Shown here: positions 8,696 to 16,527 of the stretch, piece after piece
How the letters are laid out: each line of letters opens with the position of its first letter
Position numbering within the stretch: the stretch's first letter is position 1
Made by a program: the position numbers and the translations under genes
Notes under the pieces: generated by a model
The model's database searches: none
What the model saw: the letters and a program-made list of their open reading frames with translations, nothing else
Told to the model about the DNA's origin: nothing
DNA from: Dactylosporangium sp. AC04546
GTDB taxonomy: Bacteria > Actinomycetota > Actinomycetes > Mycobacteriales > Micromonosporaceae
Direction of reading: 5' to 3'
Length of the DNA stretch: 43,625 bases
NCBI RefSeq assembly: GCF_022095675.1
Contig: NZ_JAHYSG010000101.1
Span: forward strand, 1-43,625

Positions 8696-8890
8696 GGACG
8701 ATCGAAGGTCCATGCCGACCTTGTTCCGCGGTGACGGTCACGCTCAGACCTGATGCCCGAACATGGCCTGTTCCACGGCGCTCCATTGTGGACCTTCCGT
8801 AACCCGGCGCCCCGTCACCGACGACCCGTTGGCCGAAGCAATGCACCGACGTTCCCCCAGGTGTACAGCTTCGGTGGTTTGGAGCTTGCA

Positions 8891-9658
8891 ATGAACCCTG
8901 CCCTTGTCCCTTACCTCGCCAAGCACACCGGCGCACGCCGACCGCGTGGGCCCCGCGCGACACTCCTGTTGAGCGGGCTGCTCGCCGTGACCGCGGGAGC
9001 CGGGATCTTCCTGAGCCAGATCGACGGCGCGCAGCCGAGCCGCGCCTCCTCGGCCCTCGCGCCCACGGTCACCACAAGTGCCGACGGGCCCCAGGGCGAA
9101 CAGGCCGCGCGCACGGGCAGCGCCGCGCAGGAAGCGCCGGCCGCCCCCTTGGAGAAGGTGCTCGAAGCCCAGTTCCAGCAGCAACCGAACTTCTACTGGT
9201 GCGGACCTGCGGCCGCCCGCAACGCGCTGGCCGCCAGCGGGTTCGCGGTGACCCAGGCCGACATGGCCCCGAAGCTGCGCACGACGACCAGCGGCACCGA
9301 CTCCGCGTTCGACGTGACCCGAGGGCTGAACGAGGTCGTCGGCGGGAACGTCTACCAGACGAGGGAGATTCCGGGACAGTCCGCAACACCGGCCGAGGCC
9401 GGCCAGTTGCAGAGTGACGTGGTGCGCGCCGTCAGCACCGGCCGCGCCGTCGTCGCCAACATCGTCAGCACGGCGAGGGACACCAACGGCGTCAGCCACA
9501 GCTTCGACGGCGGCCACTACGTGGCCATCGTGGGGTACACCGAGAACGGCCAGATCGTGAAGGTCGCCGACTCTGCCAACCCGAACGGCGACGGCACGTA
9601 CTGGATGACGACCAGCAACATGGCCAACTGGATCGCCCGGCGCGGCTACTCGTTCTGA
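8891..9658 (+). CDS. Secreted C39-like cysteine peptidase family protein
   Basis: A 255-residue protein with a basic start, one hydrophobic signal/anchor segment (~28-45), an Ala/Ser/Gly-rich linker and a papain-like C39 domain (~90-255). The catalytic set is visible: Cys104 in NFYWCGPAA, His209 in GGHYVAIVGY and Asp227 in KVADSANPNG. Such proteins act outside the cell; substrates may be leader peptides or cell-wall peptides, which cannot be told apart here. The ATG at 8891 has GGAG 6 nt upstream; an in-frame ATG at 8753 would add 46 residues ahead of the export signal and is rejected. The gene follows a c-di-AMP riboswitch, which hints at a cell-wall or osmotic role. Confidence 0.85.
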   Translation: MNPALVPYLAKHTGARRPRGPRATLLLSGLLAVTAGAGIFLSQIDGAQPSRASSALAPTVTTSADGPQGEQAARTGSAAQEAPAAPLEKVLEAQFQQQPNFYWCGPAAARNALAASGFAVTQADMAPKLRTTTSGTDSAFDVTRGLNEVVGGNVYQTREIPGQSATPAEAGQLQSDVVRAVSTGRAVVANIVSTARDTNGVSHSFDGGHYVAIVGYTENGQIVKVADSANPNGDGTYWMTTSNMANWIARRGYSF

Positions 9659-9664
9659 CCGGCT

Positions 9665-9701
9665 CAGCGCCGCGGCGCCCCGTGTGGGCGTCGCGGCGCT
9701 G
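9665..9701. terminator. Bidirectional hairpin terminator between convergent genes
   Basis: A 15-bp stem (9665-9679 with 9687-9701, one G-U pair) and a 7-nt loop lie between the ends of the C39-like gene and the copper ATPase gene. The symmetry suits termination from both sides. Confidence 0.75.
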
Positions 9702-9722
9702 GCATCACCACAGGGTCGCGGG

Positions 9723-11831
9723 TCATGCCGCCTCGGGCGTCAGCCGGACCCGCCGCAGGAGCTGGGCGTTGAGGGCCACGACGATGGTGGACGCGGACAT
9801 CAGCACCGCCCCGACCGCGGGGCTGAGGGTGAGGCCCGCCCAGGCCAGCACGCCCGCCGCGAGCGGGATCGCGACGATGTTGTACCCCGCCGCCCACGCC
9901 AGGTTCTGGATCATCTTGCGGTAGGAGGCGCGGGACAGCCGGATCACCCCGGTCACACCGCGCGGGTCGGACGAGGCCAGCACCACGCCGGCCGACTCGA
10001 TCGCCACGTCGGTGCCGGCGCCGATGGCGATGCCGACGTCGGCGCGGGCCAGTGCCGGCGCGTCGTTGACCCCGTCGCCGACCATCGCCACCGTGAGGCC
10101 GCGAGCCTGCAGCTGCGCGACGGCCTGGTCCTTGTCGGCCGGCAGGACCTCGGCGAACACCTCGTCCAGGCCGAGGTCGGCGGCGACCGCCTCGGCGACC
10201 GGCCGGGCATCTCCGGTGATCATGACCAGCTTGGCGACTCCTTGCGCGCGGAGCTCGGCGATGGCCTGCCGGGCTTCCGGGCGTACCTCGTCCTCGAGGC
10301 CCATCGCGCCGAGCACCTCGACGCCGGTGTCGCCGACGCGCAGCAGGTGCAGCACCGCAGCACCGCGCGCCGACCAGGCCGCGGTCCGCGCGGCGAGGTC
10401 GTCCGGCACCTCGGCGCCCAGCTCGCGCAGCAGCGCCGGGCCGCCGACCGCATAGCGGGCACCGTCGACGGTGGCCTCCACACCGCGGCCGGTCAACGAC
10501 CGGAACCTGTCCGCTCGGGCCGCCCGGTCACCGGCGGCCACGACGATCGCCTTGGCCAGGGGGTGCTCGCTGTCGGCCTCGACCGCGCCGGCCAGCCGCA
10601 GCACCTCGTCCTCGGTCGTACCGGGGGCGGCGGCGACACCGGCGACCACGTGCGCGCCGCGCGTGAGCGTGCCGGTCTTGTCGAACAGCACCGCGTCGAC
10701 GGTACGCATCCGCTCCAGGGCGAGGCGGTCCTTGACCAGGATCCCGGCCTTCGCGGAGACCGCCGTGGACAGCGCGATCACCAGCGGGATGGCCAGGCCG
10801 AGCGCGTGCGGGCAGGCGATCACCAGCACCGTCACGGTCCGCACCACCGAGTCGCCCAGCTCGCCGAGTGCCCACCAGACCACGAACGTCACAGCTGCGG
10901 CAGCGGTGGCGACGTAGAAGAGCAGTGCGGCGAACCGGTCGGCGAGGACCTGCGCCCGCCCGGAGGACTCCTGGGCCTGCGCGACCAGCCGGCCGATCCC
11001 GGCGAGGGCGGTGTCGTCGCCGACCGCCTCGACCCGGACCCGCAGCGCGGAGTCGGTGGCCACCGTGCCGGCGACGACGCGGTCGCCGGGGCTGCGGCGC
11101 ACCGGCCGGGACTCGCCGGTGATCATCGACTCGTCGAGTTCGGCCTCGCCGTCGACCACCCGGCCGTCCGCGGGGACGCGGGCGCCGGAGCGGACCAGGA
11201 CCACGTCACCGACGCGCAGCTGCGCCACCGGGACCGCCCTGACGGTACCGTCCGGGGCAACGATCTCGGCCTCGTCGGGCAGCAGGGCCGCGAGCGCGGC
11301 GAGGGCGCCCTGGGCCTGGCCGATCGCCTTCATCTCCTGCCAGTGCCCGAGCAGCATGATCGTGACCAGCGCGGCGAGCTCCCACCAGAAGTCCAGGTGG
11401 AAGAGCCCGGCGCTGGTGGCCACCGACGCGACGTAGGCGACGGTGATCGCCATCGAGATCAGCAGCATCATGCCCGGCGCCCGGTCGCGGACCTCGCGGA
11501 CGCCGCCGACCAGGAACGGCCATCCGCCGTAGAGGAAGACGACCGAGCCGAGCACCGGTCCGACCCACGTCACGCCGGCAAAGTCGAGGTGGTAGCCGAA
11601 CCAGTCCATGACCATCTCGCTGGTCAGCACCACCGGCACGGTGAGGGCCAGGCTCAGCCAGAACTTGCGGCGGAACATCTCCGGGTCGTGCCCGGCGTGC
11701 TTGTCGTGGCCCTGGTGCCCACCGTGATGGGCTGCATGACCGTTATGGGCCGCTTCCTCCGGTATTGTCGCGCCGGCTCCATGGTCGTGATGACCGCTGT
11801 GGACGTGCATCCTGCTGGTCGCTTCGGACAT
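9723..11831 (-). CDS. copB: CopB-type heavy-metal P1B ATPase
   Basis: A 702-residue P-type ATPase for metal export across the cytoplasmic membrane. It has no N-terminal CxxC metal-binding domain; residues 1-50 form a His-rich tail (MHVHSGHHDHG, then HAAHHGGHQGHDKHAGH). The transmembrane metal site is Cys340-Pro341-His342 (IACPHALGL), diagnostic of the CopB (P1B-3) subgroup, rather than CPC. Also visible: the actuator TGES motif, phosphorylated Asp384 in DKTGTLT, the HP motif (SEHPLAKAI) and MVGDGVNDAPALA. The ATG at 11831 has GGGAGG 5 nt upstream. A CsoR-type palindrome lies 29-45 nt upstream, so copper-induced expression is likely; no csoR gene is present in the window. Confidence 0.93.
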   Translation of the reverse strand: MSEATSRMHVHSGHHDHGAGATIPEEAAHNGHAAHHGGHQGHDKHAGHDPEMFRRKFWLSLALTVPVVLTSEMVMDWFGYHLDFAGVTWVGPVLGSVVFLYGGWPFLVGGVREVRDRAPGMMLLISMAITVAYVASVATSAGLFHLDFWWELAALVTIMLLGHWQEMKAIGQAQGALAALAALLPDEAEIVAPDGTVRAVPVAQLRVGDVVLVRSGARVPADGRVVDGEAELDESMITGESRPVRRSPGDRVVAGTVATDSALRVRVEAVGDDTALAGIGRLVAQAQESSGRAQVLADRFAALLFYVATAAAAVTFVVWWALGELGDSVVRTVTVLVIACPHALGLAIPLVIALSTAVSAKAGILVKDRLALERMRTVDAVLFDKTGTLTRGAHVVAGVAAAPGTTEDEVLRLAGAVEADSEHPLAKAIVVAAGDRAARADRFRSLTGRGVEATVDGARYAVGGPALLRELGAEVPDDLAARTAAWSARGAAVLHLLRVGDTGVEVLGAMGLEDEVRPEARQAIAELRAQGVAKLVMITGDARPVAEAVAADLGLDEVFAEVLPADKDQAVAQLQARGLTVAMVGDGVNDAPALARADVGIAIGAGTDVAIESAGVVLASSDPRGVTGVIRLSRASYRKMIQNLAWAAGYNIVAIPLAAGVLAWAGLTLSPAVGAVLMSASTIVVALNAQLLRRVRLTPEAA

Positions 11832-11859
11832 GGCGGCCTCCCTTCACTCCAGCCGAACC

Positions 11860-11876
11860 ATACCCCCAGGGGGTAT
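11860..11876. promoter_or_regulatory. CsoR-type copper operator upstream of copB
   Basis: ATACCCCCAGGGGGTAT is a perfect 17-nt palindrome around a central A and fits the TACCCC/GGGGTA core of CsoR operators. It sits 29 nt upstream of the ATG of the copper ATPase gene, where a repressor would block transcription. Confidence 0.75.
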
Positions 11877-12203
11877 CTTCCGCAAACGAGGGGTGCCGAC
11901 TGCCGGATTGCCGCTGCTCATCGTCGCGGCGACATCCCGTCGGGGATGCCGGTCCCGCTCAGGGCCGCGACGGTGTCCGCACGGCGGGCGAGGGACGCCG
12001 CGCCGCGGCGGAACTGCTCGAGTTTGTCGATGACGGTCTGGCCGACGGGTGTGTGGCCCCAGATGCCGCCGGCACGTCTGGGCCCGGCGGTGAGAGCGGC
12101 TGCGACACACCGGCGGCCACCTGCGCCGAATCCTTACCTCTTCGGGCCCTGCCCTTGCCTCACAGCCGAGCCGCCGCAACCGACCCGGCCGTGACGGCGT
12201 GGC
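11877..12203. other. Non-coding or decayed stretch between copB and a broken gene
   Basis: No convincing gene is seen in these 327 bases. A minus-strand frame from a TAA near 12132 down to a TGA near 11922 is open for about 70 codons (including IWGHTPVGQTVIDKLEQF and AASLARRADTVAALSG) and does not look like typical Arg/Pro-rich shadow sequence, but it has no start codon and resembles no family I know. It may be the relic of a small gene. Confidence 0.35.
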
Positions 12204-12398
12204 TCACGAACGGTTGAGGGTTCGGCTCACCCCGGCGATGACGGCGGTGGTCAGGAGCCATCCCGCGACGATGTACGTCCACGCCAGCCACTGCAGCCCG
12301 TCCACGAAGCGCCAAGATCGTTCCTGGCCGAGGTCCGCGATAGGGAGCAGCAGGTCGAGCGTGTAGACGACATCCCGGAACGGCGGCGGCCGGTCGAC
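12204..12398 (-). pseudogene. C-terminal fragment of a polytopic membrane protein
   Basis: The minus-strand frame ending in TGA at 12204-12206 reads PPFRDVVYTLDLLLPIADLG, then QWLAWTYIVAGWLLTTAVIA and GVSRTLNRS. This resembles the extreme C-terminus of actinobacterial membrane-associated proteins (often annotated 'membrane-associated oxidoreductase', some with pentapeptide repeats). A TAG stop precedes it in frame at about 12400, and no start or upstream part is present. It is therefore a short relic of about 60 codons. The assignment rests on recognition of the LDLLLP..DLGQ pattern only. Confidence 0.5.
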
Positions 12399-12443
12399 CT
12401 ACACCGCTGGTTTGCAGAAGACCCGTGATCGCGGCGTCTCGGG

Positions 12444-14795
12444 TCAGCGGTCGGTGAGCTGGTAGACGGCGATCGTGCCGGCTCGGAAGCGGAACGTGGC
12501 GTAGTCGCCGAGACGCGGTGAGACGGTGCCGTAGGACTCGTCGACCATGAGCCAGCGCACGCCGTAGTGGTGGGCCAGGCGTTCGAGGCGTTCCCGGGTC
12601 GGGTTGCTGAACGCGGTGTCGTTGTCGGCGAGTTTCGCGGGGTCCCAGTACGGGGCGTAGACGAAGTTGACGCCGGCCTGCTGGCCGGCCCGGTGGGTGC
12701 GGTCGGTGAAGCCCCACGCCTCGATGAGGAAGCGCCGTTCGGTGTAGGCGGCGAAGGCGAAGTGGCGGTTGTCGCACGTGTCCGGTGGTGTGCCGGGCAG
12801 CAGCAGGCAGTGGGCGTTGGTGGCGACCAGGTCGCCGGGCTCGGAGTGCTCGCGGAGCCAGCGGCCGGCGGTCCCGGTGCCGTGCGGGATGTAGATCGGG
12901 GCGAGGACGGCGCCGCGCCAGCCGGTCCGGGTGGCGTCGCGGGTCCAGTGGTACAGGTGGACGACGCTGGTCGCCGCGCACATCCCGGCGAGGAAGGCCG
13001 CGCAGAGCGCGCGTTTGCCGGGCAGGTCGGCGAGGCGCATGCCGAGGACGAGCAGGCCGACCAGCGCGGCGACGGCGAGGTACGGCCAGAGCAGCGCCCA
13101 GGCGCTCCACAGTGGACCGCCGGTGCTCGCGGGTCGCGGGACGTGCCGGCTCAGCTGGCCTCTGAGGATGAGCACCGCCAGGCCGCCGGCCGCGGCGGCG
13201 ATCACGGCGGCGGTGACGAGCCGGCGCGCGGGCACGGCGGCCGGGGTGATGAGCACGATGCCGGCGACCGCGGCGAGGGTGAGGTACGGGCGGCCGGAGA
13301 CCATGAACCAGCCCTCGGCGCCGCCGTCGTGGCCGAAGACGGCGAGGGCGGCCACGCCGGCCAGGCCGATGCCGAGCATCATGACGACCGGCTCGGCCAG
13401 CACGCGCCGGTCGGTGTGCAGGCGGTGGAGCGCGGCCAGGCCGGGCCAGATGCAGGCCCAGCACAGCAGGGTGATGCCGGCGACGAGCAGCAGCCGCCAG
13501 GCCGGACCGGCGTCCGGGGTGGCGAACCCGGCCGTGTACGGGGCGCCCGAGATCCGGGCGAAGTGCAGGGGCTGGATCGCCATGCCCTGCACGGCGCCGC
13601 GGAAGAGCACGAGTTGTGCGACGGCGATCGCGGCCAGGGTGAGCGCGGCCGCGGCGAGAGCGGTGCGGTGCGGGCGGCGCCGGCGGAGCAGCTCGACGGC
13701 GGCGACGAGCAGCAGCCCACCGAGCAGCATCGGCAGGAACGTGGCCTTGCCGCCGGTCACCGCCGCCATGAGCAGCACGACCGCGATCCATCGGCGCGCG
13801 GTGGGGGCGGTGAGCAGTTCGACGAGGGCGAGGGCGAGGCCGGCGAAGAGGACCGCGCCGAACGTCTGGGTGGGGCTGGTCCACATCTGGGCCCGCAGCA
13901 GGGAGCCGTCCTCGTAGGCGTTGGTGGCGAAGGTGCTGAACCAGCCGTGCAGTCGCCACGGGTACGGGGTCGGGGTGAGCGCGAACCAGGCGACGAGGGC
14001 CGCGGCGGCGCCGGCCCACCAGCGGCCGGTCAGCCGGGTGCCGAGCACGGCGATGAGGGCGAGCAGGCCGAACACCATCGGCAGGGGCGAGAGCCGCAGC
14101 AGCAGGACCTGCGGTTCGATGCCGGTGCCCCAGGAGGTGGCGGCGATGTCGGCGTAGGCGAACCAGTGGTACAGCAGCGGCTGGTCCGGCAGCCACGGGG
14201 ACATGATCGGCATGTGGTGGCGGGCCTCGCCGATCAGGGCGAGGTGGAACATCGAGTCGCCGTCCGGGGCCCGCATGCCGGGCTCGGTCAGGTCGTGGGC
14301 GCGGAAGAACGCCACACCGCTCCACCAGACGAGCACGAGCGCCGCGGCGCAGAGCACGGCGGACCACACCGGCGGGGTCCGCTCCCCCGGTCCCTGCCCT
14401 CGCCAGTACCGGCGCAGGCCCGGCACGGCCGCGAACGCGACGAGGGTGATGACGGCCCAGGCCGGGGCCAGCCGCGGCAGTCCGGCCGACCGGGTGGCGA
14501 TGTAGGTCAGGACCTCGCAGGCATAGCCGAGCGCGAGCCCGGCGGCCGCGTCGCTGACCAGCCGGCCGGACCGGCCCTGCAGGTACCGCCACAGCAGCAT
14601 GCCGGGCAGGAGCACCCCGCCACCGACGTACAGGACGAACCGGGCGGTGGTGCGCATCGGCACGCCGTAGAAGTCGAGGAAGCACACGGTGAACACCGCG
14701 GCGGCCAGGGGCGCGAGCCAGGCCACCCACCATCGGGCCGCTCTCCGTGGCGGTGTCGGGGCCGGCGGCGCGGCCGGCGTGACGAGCGTGGTCAC
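12444..14795 (-). CDS. Large polytopic membrane protein, probable GT-C-like glycosyltransferase
   Basis: A 783-residue protein with about a dozen or more hydrophobic segments in residues ~20-600 and a soluble C-terminal domain of ~170 residues. The outer loops hold polar motifs after the helices (HDLTEPGMRAPDGDSMFHLA, YHWFAY, WTSPTQTF). The C-terminal part (DLVATNAHCLLLPG, YGVRWLMVDESYG) resembles the periplasmic part of membrane glycosyltransferases that use polyprenyl-linked sugars. GT-C membership is inferred from this shape; no catalytic residue is proven. The GTG start at 14795 overlaps the stop of the methyltransferase gene (GTGA), so translation is coupled. The frame stays open upstream to 14879, inside that gene. 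Confidence 0.75.
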   Translation of the reverse strand: MTTLVTPAAPPAPTPPRRAARWWVAWLAPLAAAVFTVCFLDFYGVPMRTTARFVLYVGGGVLLPGMLLWRYLQGRSGRLVSDAAAGLALGYACEVLTYIATRSAGLPRLAPAWAVITLVAFAAVPGLRRYWRGQGPGERTPPVWSAVLCAAALVLVWWSGVAFFRAHDLTEPGMRAPDGDSMFHLALIGEARHHMPIMSPWLPDQPLLYHWFAYADIAATSWGTGIEPQVLLLRLSPLPMVFGLLALIAVLGTRLTGRWWAGAAAALVAWFALTPTPYPWRLHGWFSTFATNAYEDGSLLRAQMWTSPTQTFGAVLFAGLALALVELLTAPTARRWIAVVLLMAAVTGGKATFLPMLLGGLLLVAAVELLRRRRPHRTALAAAALTLAAIAVAQLVLFRGAVQGMAIQPLHFARISGAPYTAGFATPDAGPAWRLLLVAGITLLCWACIWPGLAALHRLHTDRRVLAEPVVMMLGIGLAGVAALAVFGHDGGAEGWFMVSGRPYLTLAAVAGIVLITPAAVPARRLVTAAVIAAAAGGLAVLILRGQLSRHVPRPASTGGPLWSAWALLWPYLAVAALVGLLVLGMRLADLPGKRALCAAFLAGMCAATSVVHLYHWTRDATRTGWRGAVLAPIYIPHGTGTAGRWLREHSEPGDLVATNAHCLLLPGTPPDTCDNRHFAFAAYTERRFLIEAWGFTDRTHRAGQQAGVNFVYAPYWDPAKLADNDTAFSNPTRERLERLAHHYGVRWLMVDESYGTVSPRLGDYATFRFRAGTIAVYQLTDR

Positions 14796-15550
14796 CGGCG
14801 GGCGATGGTCCGGTGCCCGCGTGGGGTCAGCCCGACCACCATCAGGCTCACCCCACCGACCAGCTTGTACGCCAGCCACGGGTTGACCGCGGCCAGCATC
14901 GCCCGCAGCGGCCTGGCGAGCCGGTGCGCCACGCTGGTGCGCGAGCTCGGCCAGCGGTGCGGGTAGGTGTAGCGGAGGTTCCGCACGGTGATCCCGGCCA
15001 TCGCGACGAACGTCAGGGCGCTGGCCGTGTCGAAGAAGACCACATGCCCCGGGTCGTCCATGAGGCTGCGGTACCGGTTGAGCACGGCGTTGCCGATGTT
15101 GTCGTCGAGCGGAATGTGCATGGCCAGCAGGTCGCAGTGTTCCGCAACGCCGCGCACGAAGCCGATCGGGTCCGGCACGTGTTCGAACACGTCGAACAGG
15201 GCGACCAGGTCGACGTCGGTGCCCGACTCGGTGAAGTCGGCGTGCCGGAACTCGACGCCGTCGTGGCGCAGCCCGAGCACGTGCGGGCTCACCTCGTACC
15301 CCAGGGCGGTCTGCACCGGATGGCCCGCCTCGACGAGGCCGTCGAGGATCGCCTTGGTGGACCGGCCGCCACCGCAGCCGACGTCGGCGAACGATCTGAT
15401 CTTGTACCCGTGCTGCGCGACCACGGGGCCGAGGACGCGCAGCATGTCGCGGGCCTTGAACGGCCCGTCCAGGTCGTAGCCGGCGTTGCGCTCGTAGTAC
15501 TCGCCGCTGCCGTACTGCGGCAACACACCAGGACCGTCGAGCTGGGTCAT
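14792..15550 (-). CDS. Class I SAM-dependent methyltransferase
   Basis: A 252-residue protein with the Rossmann-type methyltransferase core. Motif I is FADVGCGGGRS (~53-63), the acidic motif II region lies around GYEVSPHVL, and the motif near VALFDVFEHVPDP (~117-129) matches Methyltransf_23/11 family proteins, which often modify sugars or lipid-linked intermediates. The C-terminal ~30 residues are hydrophobic and basic, suggesting membrane association. The ATG at 15550 has AAGGGA upstream. Its stop codon overlaps the start of the polytopic membrane protein by 4 nt, so the two proteins probably act in one pathway, such as building a methylated surface glycan (inference). Confidence 0.85.
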   Translation of the reverse strand: MTQLDGPGVLPQYGSGEYYERNAGYDLDGPFKARDMLRVLGPVVAQHGYKIRSFADVGCGGGRSTKAILDGLVEAGHPVQTALGYEVSPHVLGLRHDGVEFRHADFTESGTDVDLVALFDVFEHVPDPIGFVRGVAEHCDLLAMHIPLDDNIGNAVLNRYRSLMDDPGHVVFFDTASALTFVAMAGITVRNLRYTYPHRWPSSRTSVAHRLARPLRAMLAAVNPWLAYKLVGGVSLMVVGLTPRGHRTIARR

Positions 15551-15647
15551 GGCGACATCCCTTCGGCGCTTCCCCGATGAGCCACGTATAGGGCTAAACC
15601 GGCATACCTGTCATGGCGACAGGAACAACGACGAAGGCGACCAGCAG

Positions 15648-16277
15648 TCACGGCGCCGCGATGGCGGCCTCGAACATCCGGTCGGCGGCGGACAGGAACG
15701 CGTCCCGCAGCGTCCCGGCGCTGGGCGCGTCGGCGGCGGCCCGCAGCCGGACGCCGACGCCGAGCAGGTCGTGGCGGGTCAGCGCTTCGGCGCCGCTGAG
15801 CAGGTCGGGGTCCGGCCGGCTGGGAATCGGGATCACCACGATCGTCGGACCGACGACGACCACGATCGTGCTGTGGCTCGCCGGCACGACGTCGCAGGCC
15901 GGCGGCGAGCCGAGCATGCCGTCGGTGAACGCGCCGAGGTCCGTCGCGTTGGCCGCGCCGACCGCCTGCGCCGCGGCGGGGTCGAGACGTACCGCCACGT
16001 CCTGGCGGGCCAGCAGACCGCCGATCGTCGCACTGGTGGCCAGCGCCGCCCACTGCGACCGGGACAGGCTCACGGGCTTCGACTCGGCGAACACGTCGGG
16101 CGGAACCGGGGCACGGACCGCGTTCTCGGCCGGCACGACGACGACCCCGGGGCCCACCTGCAGTTCCAGCCAGTGGGCCATCATCGTGGCGTCGTAGAAG
16201 GCGCCGCGCTCGGGCGGGAATGGCCACGTGTAGAGGACGGTCAGATCGTCGGTGCTCATCTGCAGGATGTGCGTCAT
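15648..16277 (-). CDS. Protein of unknown function (209 aa)
   Basis: I do not recognise this family. The 209-residue product starts MTHILQMSTDDLTVLYTWPF, has no signal peptide, and contains a hydrophobic beta-rich stretch (STIVVVVGPTIVVIPIP, ~135-152) and an alpha-helical Ala-rich tail. The ATG at 16277 has AAAGGAA about 8 nt upstream; an extension to 16379 would add Pro/Gly-rich sequence and is less likely. It reads in the same direction as the methyltransferase and membrane-protein genes (98 nt gap), so it may belong to the same cluster. A possible 39-residue peptide ORF lies 120 nt upstream on the same strand. Confidence 0.65.
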   Translation of the reverse strand: MTHILQMSTDDLTVLYTWPFPPERGAFYDATMMAHWLELQVGPGVVVVPAENAVRAPVPPDVFAESKPVSLSRSQWAALATSATIGGLLARQDVAVRLDPAAAQAVGAANATDLGAFTDGMLGSPPACDVVPASHSTIVVVVGPTIVVIPIPSRPDPDLLSGAEALTRHDLLGVGVRLRAAADAPSAGTLRDAFLSAADRMFEAAIAAP

Positions 16278-16397
16278 GGCTGGGTTCCTTTCCGGACCGG
16301 GTGGCACGACGGCCGGGCAACGGCCGCCGCACCCATCCAGATCCGCGAGGTCCCCGCCTGATACACCCTTCCTGGCCATCCGTCGCGGCCGGGCGGG

Positions 16398-16517
16398 CTA
16401 GCCGACCGGGTCGCCGCCACCGTCACTCGGACTCACCGGGTCACCGTTGGTGAGGGCAACCACCTTGGGATTGGGATCGGAGGTGGTTTCATGAGCGGTG
16501 GTGCGGACGGCTGACAT
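16398..16517 (-). CDS. Possible small peptide gene (39 aa)
   Basis: An ATG (16517) opens a 40-codon frame ending in TAG at 16398-16400. The product has a neutral leader-like half (MSAVRTTAHETTSDPNPK) and a tail rich in Asp, Gly, Pro and Ser (VVALTNGDPVSPSDGGGDPV plus a final G). This composition differs from the Arg/Ala-rich frames that arise by chance here and resembles small precursor peptides. Against it: no Shine-Dalgarno sequence, and the start lies only ~10 nt from the divergent gene. The downstream same-strand genes encode an unknown protein, a methyltransferase and a membrane protein. Confidence 0.35.
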   Translation of the reverse strand: MSAVRTTAHETTSDPNPKVVALTNGDPVSPSDGGGDPVG

Positions 16518-16527
16518 GCTGGCATGC

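Noticed and set aside
8753..9658. A longer start (ATG 8753) for the C39-like peptidase
   Set aside because: It would put 46 non-hydrophobic residues before the export signal, and only the ATG at 8891 has a ribosome site.
9684..12194. An 836-codon plus-strand frame opposite the copper ATPase
   Set aside because: Its composition (His/Arg/Asp/Gly) is antisense to the ATPase and it has no motif.
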